Positions 10,751 to 20,869 of a stretch of DNA of 64,000 bases are shown piece by piece; positions within the stretch are counted from its first letter, which is position 1; every line of letters begins with the position of its first letter. The notes under the pieces are model-generated. The model was given only the letters and a program-made list of their open reading frames with translations, was not told the origin of the DNA and searched no databases. Both the position numbers and the translations under genes were made by a program. The DNA is from Hysterangium stoloniferum (lineage: Eukaryota; Basidiomycota; Agaricomycetes; Hysterangiales; Hysterangiaceae). The stretch spans positions 1-64,000 of the forward strand of contig WHVD01000183.1 of NCBI GenBank assembly GCA_015178975.1. The letters run 5' to 3'.

Positions 10751-11510
10751 TCTACTGTTAGGATACGTACAGGGCGGGTCTCCGGAGAAACCCGTGGAAT
10801 ATCCGGTAGGACTTGGCTTCAGCTTATAGGCTGCACCCTTGCTAGATCGTGTCGTCCAATTTCAGACAGGCAGACAGGAATCCTGGGGGAGTCCAGGCGG
10901 GGGTCAGGGGTGGTGAGTTGTAAGTCGGAGGTCATGGGTTGTGAGTCGAGACTGGTGAGAGAGATAGATATGCCGGAGCCCATGGGCTCCGACTAGTGTG
11001 AGCGGTGTGAATCAAGTAGGGTTTTAGAGCAGAAAATGTATTAGATTACTAGGGGGAATCTAAGCCGATTTTCTGACTGGATTGTATGTACAACATCTGC
11101 CAGTTTAAATAGACCGTGGAGTAAATGTCATACCGAATCCAGTAATAATGAAACGAAATGAGCAAAACATAAAACGGAAATAGTAAACACCAAATTGGTG
11201 TTAGGAACGGGACAGAACAGAGCAGAGTCCAAATAGTGACAAATCATAAACCATAACGGGAAACGGAGCGGGAGCGGAGTCCAAATTGTGACAGGTCATT
11301 TGACTAAAATGGGAATGGGGCTCAGTTAGAGGGAAGACAGGTATTCTGAGTGGGGTCCGGTGAGTATTCCGGTGACTGAAACACAATGTAATGAAGATGA
11401 ATGTAGATGAGTCTGACATACGGAGTCCAGTGGGAATTCCGGTGAACTAATAACGGGTATGTATAAGTTAGTGCCTGGAGTCCGGCGGGATTTCCAGTCG
11501 TAACATCTAC
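10751..11510 (-). repeat. Solo LTR, family A, with TCTAC target duplication
   Basis: A 750-bp LTR at 10756-11505 begins TGTTAGGATACG and ends CAGTCGTAACA. It is flanked on both sides by TCTAC (10751-10755 and 11506-11510). Orientation is given relative to the gag of the same family. There is no internal sequence, so this is a solo LTR left by LTR-LTR recombination. Confidence 0.9.
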
Positions 11511-11828
11511 TATTTATACTATTTGTTTAATTTTTATTTAGTATTTTTTATTTATTAGAAACTTGAGAAAAATACTGAAAATGGATTGTATGCACCATAC
11601 AGTGCATAGCCGTGTTTCAGCACTTATGTCATTCCGCCTGGCGCTGTGTAGGTCCACATGGCATGCCAGCACTTGCGTAGGCTCCAACTGCAGTTGCAGT
11701 GCCGGTGCACAAGGAGGCCTCCATGGGCACACAGTGTGAAGCACTATATGTCCATCGGGGTGTAGGTGGTGGTGGTGGCCTTGCATCGGCATCGATGTGA
11801 GGACACTATATTGCCATTGCGCTGTGCA

Positions 11829-11958
11829 TGCACATTGTGACCGCAGTGCACACACATTGTGACCGCAGTGCACACACATTGTGACCGCAGTGCACACACA
11901 TTGTGACCGCAGTGCACACACATTGTGACCGCAGTGCACACACATTGTGACTCCGCAG
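11829..11958. repeat. 22-bp minisatellite
   Basis: Six tandem units of 22 bp are built around CATTGTGACCGCAGTGCACA, the last with a small variation. Degenerate units continue at 12362-12440, on the far side of the inserted solo LTR. Open frames across it are by-products of the repeat. Confidence 0.85.
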
Positions 11959-12366
11959 TGTGAGGAGTATGCTTTTACCACAGTTTCATTGTGGTAAAAC
12001 ACTCCTTTTATTTTTTTTATATTTTACACATTCTATTCATATTTTTCTATCTTTTATATTCTTTGAATATTGCATCATTTCATTAGTTCGAAGCATTGTG
12101 TATACTTGTGGGTGCACTTGGCACCAAATGAAACTCAGACACACTTTTACCCAAGCACCACCACTCATAAGACATAAACTAGGTCTACAGTGAGTGGTGA
12201 TTAGGGTAACGTGTCAGCTACCATATAGTAGCATTATCTGAGCTATCTAACACTTCAGGCCTCAAACTATAGCAGTCGAGGCCTCCACTTGAATCATCCA
12301 TCTTCCCATTCTACTCATTTCTTCATATATAGAACGGTCAGAACTTCTACCACTCTTCACACGCAG
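11954..12366 (+). repeat. Solo LTR, family C, inside the minisatellite (CGCAG duplication)
   Basis: The LTR at 11959-12361 (403 bp) starts TGTGAGGAGTATGC and ends CTCTTCACA. Its 5-bp flanks are both CGCAG (11954-11958 and 12362-12366). It is the inverse orientation and a shorter relative of the LTR at 8861-9501. The target lies within a 22-bp minisatellite unit. Confidence 0.85.
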
Positions 12367-13249
12367 TGCATGCACATTGCAAGTGCATAGTGTGCACACA
12401 TTGCAGCTGTGCAGTGCATCCGTGTGTCATGACGGTGTGACCACTTTCAATGGCAGTGGCAGTGGTGTGATTACATAATCATTCTCACACTGTGCCTGCA
12501 CTGCTGCATGTAGATATAGTTAAAATAAACTAAAATCAAAAATAAATGGCAAAAATATATATTATATATATTGCCCTGACACAGGGTCTGGTGACTGGTA
12601 TGTGGGACAGGGTTGGAGTGTTGAAGTAATGGTGTTATGTAAGCCATATTTGGTAAGCTGGAACATAGTACATATTGGGGAACTGTATAGTTCCCACTAC
12701 ACAAGGCATACTATATATAGTTATACCTCCAAACACGTAACCTCTTTGTGGAGTTATCTGTTAGGATACACACACAGGCCGGGTTTCCGGAGAAACCCAC
12801 GGGATATCTGGTAGGACTTGGCTTCAGCTTATAGGCTGCACCCTCGCTAGATCGTGTTGTCCAATTTCAAACAGATGGACGGGAATCCCGGGGAGTCCAG
12901 GTGGGTTCGTAGGTCGTAAGTCTGGGGTCGTGGGTCGTAAGTCAGAGGTCATGGGTCGTGAGTCAAGATAGTTGAGAGAGATAGATGCACCGGAGCCCGT
13001 AGGCTCCGACTAGTGCGAGCGATGTGAATCAAGTAAGGTTTTTAGAGTGGAAAATGTTATTAGATTACTGGGGGGAATCTAAGCTAATTTTCTGACTGGA
13101 TTGTATGTACAACATCTGCCAGTTTATATAGACCATGGAGTGAATGACATACCAAATCCAGTAATAATGAAACGAAACTAACAAAACATAAAACGGGAAT
13201 AGTAAACACCAAATTGGTGTTAGGAACGGAACGGAATGGAGCGGAGTCT

Positions 13250-14809
13250 GAATCTGTTAAGAACTGAAAACTGACTAATGTCGGTGGCCGACTGTTACAA
13301 CCGGACAAATCCCGCCGGACTCTGGGCACTAACTCATACGCCCCCACGCGCTACAAGCACCAATCGTCTGTTTATAGGATTTCCCGCCCGGACTCCGTTA
13401 CGTCAAGACTCGTTACGTTCGACCTCATTAAGACACATATCAGTCACCGGACTTCCCCCGGACCCCGTCTCTGTCTATGTCCGTCTTCGTCCCACGCATC
13501 AGTCACCGGAACCCGCTTAGAATCCCGTCACCGCTCTAATCGAGCCCCGTTCCCGTTTTAGTCAAATGACCTGTCACGATTTAGGACTCCGCTCCCACTC
13601 CGTTTCCCGTTATGGGTTATGCTTTGTCACGATTTGGACTCCGCTCCGTTCCGTCCCGTTCCTAACACCAATTTGGTGTTTACTATTCCCGTTTTATGTT
13701 TTGCTCGTTTCGTCTCATTATTACTGGATTCGGTATGTCATGCATTCCACGGTCTATATAAACTGGCAGATGTTGTACATACAATCCAGTCAGAAAATTA
13801 GCTTAGATTCCCCCCAGTAATCTAATACATTTTCCTCTCTAAAACCCCACTCTTATCAGACCGCTCGCACTAGTCGGAGCCCACGGGCTCCGGCGCATCT
13901 ATCTCTCTCAACTATCTCGATTCACGACTCTCGACTCACGACCTACGACTCACGACCCACGAACCCCCGCCTGGACTCCCCGGGATTCCTGTCCGCCTGT
14001 CTGAAATTGGACAACACGATCTAGCGAGGGCGCAGCCTATAAGCTGAAGCCAAGTCCTACCGGATATTCCGCGGGTTTCTCCGGAAACCCGCCCTGTGTG
14101 TGTATCCTAACACCGACAGGGACTGATCAGAAGGACTTGGCTTCAGCTTATGTGCTGCGCCCTCGCAAATATCCATAGGGTGTCCTTAGATTTCAGATGG
14201 GCGAAGACTAATCCTAAAGAGTTCCTTTCGGCAAGATACCAATCGGGACCGAAGGACAAGTCAAGCATCGGGCCAAGGGGTCAGGGCCGGGAGTGGGTGA
14301 GCACACGCAAAGGCAGATGGGGGGATTCTTAGTATGAGACTGTTACGGACGTATGAGGGTATTCTAAGTTGATATTCTGATTGCCTAGTAACTACAACTA
14401 CAGCGGGTTCATATACAAGTAACAGGCATCTAGAAAATACTAACGGGGAGAAGGGCGGAAAATGGTATTAACAATAAGCTTGACTAGGAACGGGAAGTTT
14501 ATGATTAGTTTGGAGGCCGATGATAACCGAGAGCGGAATTATGATAAAAGGAAATAGTTCAAGGACTACAAATATAGATAGACATATGTGAAACATAGGA
14601 TTGAACGGATCAACATAATAAAAGGGACGTATCAAAAGTTTAACCAGACAATACGAGTTATTTTGATGTGGGCGTAAATGGAGTTTGATCATTGCGAAAA
14701 CATACGTCAGCTTTGGGGGCCGATGGTTTCCGAAGTGGTGACTTGAAAATGTTGATAAGTGGCGATAACCTTGGGACTGATAGGGTTGCGACACGGTCGT
14801 AACAGAATC
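13250..14809 (-). repeat. Middle solo LTR of the nest, family B (GAATC duplication)
   Basis: The LTR runs 13255-14804, starting TGTTAAGAACTG and ending GGTCGTAACA. It is flanked by GAATC at 13250-13254 and 14805-14809. Net of its own insertion it is 725 bp, equal to the chromovirus LTR at 3684-4406 in inverse orientation. Confidence 0.9.
13288..14117 (+). repeat. Innermost solo LTR of the nest, family A (CCGAC duplication)
   Basis: The LTR runs 13293-14112 (820 bp), starting TGTTACAACCGG and ending TATCCTAACA. It is flanked by CCGAC at 13288-13292 and 14113-14117. It is inverse to the outer family A copy. It retains many CG dinucleotides, so it is the youngest layer. Confidence 0.9.
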
Positions 14810-15309
14810 ATGACAAAGCATAACCCATAACGGGAAACGGAGCGGGAGTGGAGTCCTAAATCGTAACAGGTCATTTGACTAAAATGGGAATAGGGCTCGA
14901 TTAGAGCGGTGACAGGATTCTGAGTGGGGTCCGGTGACTGATGTGTGGGACGAAGATGGACATAGACAGAGATGGAGTCCGGGGAAGTCAGGTGACTGAT
15001 ATGTATCGTAATGAGGTCGAACGTAACGAGTCTTGATGTAACGGAGTCCAGGCAGGAAATCCTATAAACAGACAATTGGTACTTGTAGCATGTGGGGGCG
15101 TACGGGTTAGTGCCCGGAGTCCGGGGGGATTGTCCGGTCATAACATTATCACTCACTAAGAGGTATGTAAAGGATTATTCTATTAGTCACTAGTCATGAT
15201 ACTTACTCTACCTATAGTTATTATTAGGTAGATACTTATATATATTCAGTGGAGTTATCACTCACTAAGAGTTATTATTAGAACTGCACAAATAATCTCA
15301 ACATGGAGA

Positions 15310-15491
15310 TAGACAGGTGCGGGTTCCAGCAGGTATTCCAGTGACTGATACATGAAATGATGAAGGTCAAGCATGGACAGGTCTGATGTCTGGAGTCTGG
15401 CAGGTATTCTGGTAAACCGATAACTGGTGCATATGGGGTGTGGGTGCATATAAGTTAGTACCTGGAGTCTGGTGGGTTTTCCAGTCTTAAC
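15310..15491 (-). repeat. LTR family A end fragment
   Basis: It matches the last about 180 bp of family A (the GTACCTGGAGTCTGGTGGG...CAGTCTTAACA end) with CG sites mostly lost. It may be the missing end of the copy at 9978-10608. A direct repeat containing TTATCACTCACTAAGAG (15146 and 15254) lies just before it. Confidence 0.6.
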
Positions 15492-16862
15492 AGGTAGAAA
15501 CAAGTTGTGGGGTCCCATCCCTCACAAGGTTGTTGGCATACTCTATGTTATGTTTTGCAGGGGAGAATAGTATCTTCTCCCGGACGCGAATCGCCGGTTG
15601 TTCAGCAATTCTGTCAATGATATTAGGCCGGCTACCCCCGCGCCATTTCACATCGAATCACTAGGCCAAATTGAGCAAATGCCGGGTGGCGTAAACATGG
15701 GACCATCAGCAAGTTTGGATACGCGATAGGCACCATTAAATGGGAAATTTCCGTAAGTTGACTACTATCGCAGATTGCTGGTTGAATATGTAATTTCTCT
15801 ATTTTCCGTGTCGACTTCTATGCAGGAGTAATTTTCCATTGAATGGGCTACATTAACGAGATGCACCTCTCCTGGCAGCAGATACAGACACAGGACGGAT
15901 CTAGTGGGCAGCAGACACAGACGCAAGACGGATCTAGTGGCAGGCCTACCGGCTTGAGGACGGTAATTGATGGACAAAGCACAGATACGGCGACAATGAG
16001 GCTGCAAGTGATACAATTTCAAAATTTAGATCTTAATCATTCAAGTCCGCCTTTCCTTCTCCCAACAACCTACTATTCTGCATGTTTAGAATTGCAATTA
16101 AATTTGGGTAATGGACTGATATATTTTCAACGCCACGGTTGCACCCTATTTAAGCTTTTTGAGAATTCGACAGAAGGCTTCAATAGCTATTTGGTCAGAT
16201 AAAGGGAAATCTCGCATAAGAGTCCATATCCTTGTGGAATGAATTCAAACATTATAAAATATCCGGGCTGTGTACATCGTGCCAGAAGCTGTATTGATGT
16301 GGAAAATATTTGGGCGGGAAAGAGGTGGTTGGGATGAACAGAGCTGGGAGCGAGGTCCTGTCTCCAAATCTCATAGAATTGATTAGGAGGGTGGGCAGTT
16401 GTGAAATTTGAAAGCAAATGAGATAGATTAGTTGATTGCCAAAAGAGAGGAAGGTCATACCGCATTGACAGAATTGAGAATTTATGTATGCTGGCGAATG
16501 AAGGGCGAGATGTTGTAGAGAGAGTATGGGCCACAGTTAAATATACCTTGTATTTCACCATCCGATGCCTCACAAAGTCCCTCGTTCTTTACAACTGCGA
16601 GCGTCCTCAACTGCTTGTAATTGTTGAAGATCAAGACCCTAGTAGTATTAATACGATCGAGGGTACACAAAAAGAACACTTCATCTCTTTGTTCCTCAAT
16701 TCCCTTTGTTCTACATATTGTCCTTGTTCTCCATATGATATTTAAACAATGTAGTTACACCATCTACACCCCAGTCCGTTATACACTAATATGAAACTGA
16801 GGTGAGTTTGCTTTACATGATATTCCTCCCTAAAAATAGATGCCAGTCTCAGAATCTGTTGT
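15492..16862. other. Region without a recognised gene
   Basis: Only short unconvincing frames are present. A roughly 33-bp tandem duplication around CAGACACAGACGCAAGACGG lies at about 15877-15942. A minus-strand frame at 16482-16679 shows no family I recognise. The stretch includes the 3' flank of the SesB-like gene. Confidence 0.5.
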
Positions 16863-19100
16863 TCACGATGTACACATTTCAATTAAACATGTGAAAAAGT
16901 TGCGACATGTACAGTTGCGATCATCACTGCCAGGAGTACTGGCACGTTCCGAATTGTCACCGTCGACATTGTCATCATAGGTGTTGAGAGCTTTGTCACC
17001 GTTAACGTTGAGAGGATTGTCACCGTCGATGACGAGAGGATTGTCACCGTCGATGACGAGAGGATTGTCACCGTCGATAACGAGAGGATTGTCACCGTCG
17101 ATGACGAGAGGATTGTCACTGTCGATGACGAGAGGATTGTCACCGTCGATGACGAGAGGATTGTCACCGTCGATGACGAGAGGATTGTCACCGTCGATGA
17201 CGAGAGGATTGTCACCGTCGATGACGAGAGGATTGTCACCGTCGATGATGAGAGGATTGTCACCGTCGACGATGAGAGGATTGTCGCCGTCGATGATGAG
17301 AGGATTGTCGCCGTCGATGATGAGAGGATTGTCGCCGTCAATGTTGAGAGGATTGTCACCATCAATGTTGAGAGCATTGTCACCGTCAATGTTGAGGGCA
17401 TTGTCACCGTCAATGTTGACAGCATTGTCACCGTCAATGTTGACAGCATTGTCACCGTCAATGTTGACAGCATTGTCACCGTGGATGTTGACAGCATTGT
17501 CACCGTGGATATTGACAGCATTGTCACCGTGGATACTGACGGCATTGTCACCGTGGATGTTGACAGCATTGTCACCGTGGATGTCGCGAGCATTGTCACG
17601 GTTCAAGTCGCGAGTTCGAGCATTGTTCAAGTCGCGACCATCACCGTCGGCGTCACCATCAATGTTACGAGCATTATGGGGCGAATCACACTGCTCCGGA
17701 TTGGACTTGTCGCCCGCGGCGTCACTCGGGCTAATGCATTGAAAAGCAATAACGTCATGCTGCGATGGCCGGTCGCTGCGGCTGGCTGGTGGAGGGGAGG
17801 TCTCGCTGTGAAGCGCCCTCAGGGTGTTTACGGTGGTCGAATGGCCGCCATCGGATGTCATGCGCCGTATTGCAGCTAAGTTAGCCCTGAGAAAAGAATT
17901 AGAAATAACGATAAAAAAATCATAAAATGGATAATGGACTTACATGCTTTTTTCGTACACATCCATCTGATGTATAGACGGACTGCGTAAGTGAGCGGTG
18001 GCGAGTTTCTCCAATGTCTTGTGCCACTGCAGCGGCGCCCCCGACACCATTTGCTGTAACTCCCCAACCAGTACAAGATAGTCACTATCATGCTTAGAAC
18101 CAAACTGTACGAGGCCCATGTGATCCTTATGGATTCCGAGGGATTTTATATTTACCGACCCAGGCACAACAGCGGAGATGGCGGGGACATACTGAGAACT
18201 GACTGTCAATCCCATGCAAATGTGGGCAGTAAAACTACTTACCGTTAATGAACCACCTGGGCTCACAGTTGGGTACATCTCATAACAGAAAATTGTGTGA
18301 TACTTAACGCTGATCGGGGCATATTGTGTCAACTGTTGCTGCAGTGCTTCAGAATGCAATCCTAAATTCTTTAACATTGGATCTTCAGTCTGACGGTTGA
18401 TTGAAAGGTACGTCAAGAGAGAATGAGTCCACTTTGTGTGATCAATGCCCTGGTGGGGCGTCCCAAGGAAAACGATACCATAAGTTGAGTCTGCGATAGC
18501 CTGATGGTCTGGGAGATGCCTCTTGCTGGCGAGGTTGGCATCGATCAGTGCCTATAATCCACGAATCAGTCATAGGAAAGGAGACTATGCCATCGTTGCC
18601 ATTGTTTCCTACATTTTTCAGCATTATGCCGCCAAAACTGTGTGCAACGAAGATGAGAGGCCGGTTCTACGAGGGATTGAGAATCAAAGCCTAGGATTGG
18701 GGTACGCAACCTACGTTCGTATTTGTGTTGACTCTAAAATTGGACAAACTTGCAAGGAAGTCGGTGGATAACTGATACAGGTTCTGTTGAGACCTGTTCT
18801 CGCCAGACGTCCTCGCATCATAGCCGTATGTTAGAATTCTCGCGTTAGGAATGGATTCTGGCAAGAAATCACAAAGCCAAAAAACACCGTCGGGGGTAGT
18901 GAAGGACTTCTCACGGTGTCCATCGAGGCCGTGGATGGCGACGATGCTGTGAGTGATATGTGAGAATATGTGAGAAGGCCGCGCTAACTGACTCACTCGA
19001 CGGTAGGAGCGTCCCCTCCAGGAGCGAGCGCTTTCACTCTAAAGTTGGATGTTCCATGAGGAGGAATAAACGGTGCAGAAGGCGACAAAACACTAGACAT
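16863..19100 (-). CDS. SesB-like alpha/beta-hydrolase fused to octapeptide repeat domain
   Basis: Probable serine hydrolase of the SesB/PGAP1-like group, cytosolic, of the type found as N-terminal domain of fungal NLR-like (STAND) proteins. From the ATG at 19100 it reads MSSVLSPSAPFIPPHG, then IVAIHGLDGHREKSF, a GVFWLCDFLPESIPNARILTYGY block, the nucleophile elbow VAHSFGG, STYGIVFLGTPHQG, and near the domain end IHKDHMGLVQFG with the likely catalytic His. Several short introns occur. The last intron (about 17881-17937) joins YEKS in frame to MANLAAIRRMTSDGG, leading into a Ser/Pro linker and about 25 tandem 8-residue units (DNAVNIHG to DNPLVIDG), ending NCTCRNFFTCLIEMCTS. No NACHT/NB-ARC, WD40, ankyrin or TPR unit is visible. 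The hydrolase call is firm. The fusion rests on one predicted intron with good GT-AG signals and frame match. Substrate is unknown. Confidence 0.75.
16990..17615 (-). repeat. 24-bp tandem array encoding Asp/Asn octapeptides
   Basis: About 25 head-to-tail 24-bp units lie in the last exon. Unit types change in order along the protein: DNAVNIHG, DNAVNIDG, DNALNIDG, DNPLNIDG, DNPLIIDG, DNPLVIDG. The C-terminal units (17010-17240) are almost identical at DNA level. Because 24 is a multiple of 3, several frames on both strands stay open. Only the minus frame continuing the hydrolase is taken as coding. Confidence 0.9.
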
Positions 19101-19661
19101 GTTTGACGTTGGTGAAAACGTAGATTGATGGTTGATGGACAGTCCATACAAATGTTTAATATTTACGCTTTATTCATTTATACGATACGGAAGGCAATCA
19201 CGAACAATATCCCCAGCCGTGTTTCCCCTGTCTGAAGATTGGTTCTGATAAGGACGGGTCTGTTAATGAAGGGTAAAGGCGCACAATGGAAAGGAAATTA
19301 AGCCAACACCAAGAAATTAACTAGCAGATAAAACAGTAAAATTAAGTTCGATCTATTCATCAGGAAAATGGATTTAAGCGCTGGGAAGAACCCACAACCA
19401 GATAGAAGGGACTTTCTCCAGGCGCCGTCAGGCGGACATCAGTAAATTTATTTTGAGCAGCCAGAAAGCCCCAATAGCCAACATTTTCCCGGCAGCCTCA
19501 CAACGAAGGTTTGGCGGTAGTAGTTATAAAGCATTATTGAAGGACTATCGAGCCACTAGACAACACAATTGACTTGTTAAAAATCACAGATCTATTGATT
19601 ATTCATCGGTCCAACCCAATCGTCTGTTATGATTTAGTGTTCAAAACTATGGTAGACGTTG
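19101..19661. other. Intergenic region
   Basis: A 561-bp spacer between two minus-strand genes. It contains the promoter of the SesB-like gene and the 3' flank of the coiled-coil gene. No further feature is seen. Confidence 0.5.
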
Positions 19662-20746
19662 TTAATGAGTTCCATACCTAAGATCTTTTCGGCACTCTTC
19701 TGTCTCTCTTTGTACAGTTGTCAAGTCTTCAACCACCTGAGAAAAACTGCCATCTTTCCCATCCACTAATTCGATGAGGCGTTGGTATTCCATTAAGCGT
19801 CCTTGCATGTCTTGCTCTTGCCTTTCCAATGCTGTCTGTTGCGTCACAAGTCTACTGTGCATCTTCTCTACTGAATCGGCGATGGAAAAGCGTGAGTTAG
19901 AAGAGGAGGCATAGCCGTAAAGCGACGATTTTAGTCGTGCACGAACGACTGATAATTTCAAAAGTGATGTCTCAATCGTCATAGCAAGATACTCCTGAGA
20001 GGCTGTATGATTAGCATTTGCAACTTGAGGCAGGACATTCATAACTGCTTTGAGGGCACCATTTAGCTTCGAATGTGTCTATGGAAGGATGGTTGGGCAA
20101 GGGATCATAATAAACGGCTTGCGGTTACCTCGGTACATTGCTGGTAGAGAGAAACGAGTTTCTCAGCCTTCAAAGAAATATTATGGGAGTCGGATTCCGT
20201 TATCGATGCTTCATTTTCAACATCATCGGCGAGTGAGTGACACAGCCTACGGTTATTAGCATCTTCAAACAACAGATTAGGAAGTTATGTGGCGGAACTA
20301 ATAATCGGCTTCTGCACACCTTCACTGCCGTAATAACACTGTGTGACTTCGTTTAAAGCATTTTGTAGTGCCTCCGAAAGTGCACTTTTGGTTTGCCGGC
20401 TAAGCTGAGTAGAACGTCAGCGTACAGATTGCCGCAAGGTAGATAATCCATCAGTCACTTTGTTTCGTCGTGGCCCATAACGAATAAGGTCATTCGCGTT
20501 AAGGCCACCAAGCGAGGTTATTTCTGATTCTTCCATATGCGATGGTTCTAAGAGGATTGAGCTTGAAGCTAATGCCAATCCCAAAGACGCCTCCTGTCGA
20601 CGTGGGCAGACAAAGTGAATCATTCTGAATCCCAGAAGATGAATTAGTACCTCTGAAACGTCTGTACTACAAGACATTTGATCGAGATGATTATATAGGA
20701 TTTTTGCCTTGAGATAACGTATTTGATGTTCCATCGCAGAACTCAT
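19662..20746 (-). CDS. Coiled-coil protein of unknown function, MCB-type promoter
   Basis: Predicted protein of about 290 residues in four or so exons. Exon 1 (20746-20417) begins MSSAMEHQIRYLKAKILYN and includes a PSHMEESEITSLGG block. The middle exons read ALSEALQNALNEVTQCYYG and SLKAEKLVSLYQQCTE. The long last exon starts around MNVLPQVANANHTASQEYLA and is heptad-rich to the end (QQTALERQEQDMQGRLMEYQ). I do not recognise the family with confidence. The C-terminal coil pattern recalls HAUS/augmin-type or other spindle coiled-coil subunits, but that is only a guess. It is divergent from Ada1 over 123 bp, with two ACGCGT boxes close to its ATG, which fits a G1/S-regulated role. Confidence 0.65.
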
Positions 20747-20752
20747 TTATGG

Positions 20753-20779
20753 ACGCGTTGTGTGTGCCAATGTACGCGT
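20753..20779. promoter_or_regulatory. Two MCB boxes (ACGCGT)
   Basis: ACGCGT occurs at 20753-20758 and 20774-20779, 7 and 28 bp upstream of the coiled-coil ATG, inside the 123-bp divergent spacer shared with Ada1. ACGCGT is the known target of the MBF (Mbp1) complex. An Mbp1-type gene lies at 45075-47730. Confidence 0.5.
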
Positions 20780-20869
20780 CCCACGGCGCTTGCTATTTAT
20801 ATCTATCAATGCTAACTTTACTGCCATCACGTCAGTGGTAGTTTTCCACGTCCCTTGTTCACCCCTTCC

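Larger units (their letters stand above)
12754..15150 (-). repeat. Outer solo LTR of a three-level nest, family A (TTATC duplication)
   Basis: The LTR runs 12759-15145, flanked by TTATC on both sides (12754-12758 and 15146-15150). It is interrupted at 13250-14809 by another solo LTR; without it the LTR is about 830 bp, matching the inner family A copy (820 bp). Confidence 0.9.

Noticed and set aside
11829-11958. Regularly spaced repeats as a CRISPR array
   Set aside because: Units are contiguous with no unique spacers, and the genome is eukaryotic.
11538-12002. Cys/His-rich frames (MCVHCGHNVCAL-like) over the minisatellite
   Set aside because: By-product of a 22-bp repeat read in frame; no gene context.
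16981-17742. Plus-strand open frames (253 and 132 codons) across the 24-bp array
   Set aside because: They arise because a repeat length divisible by 3 keeps all frames open. Only the minus frame continues the hydrolase exon.
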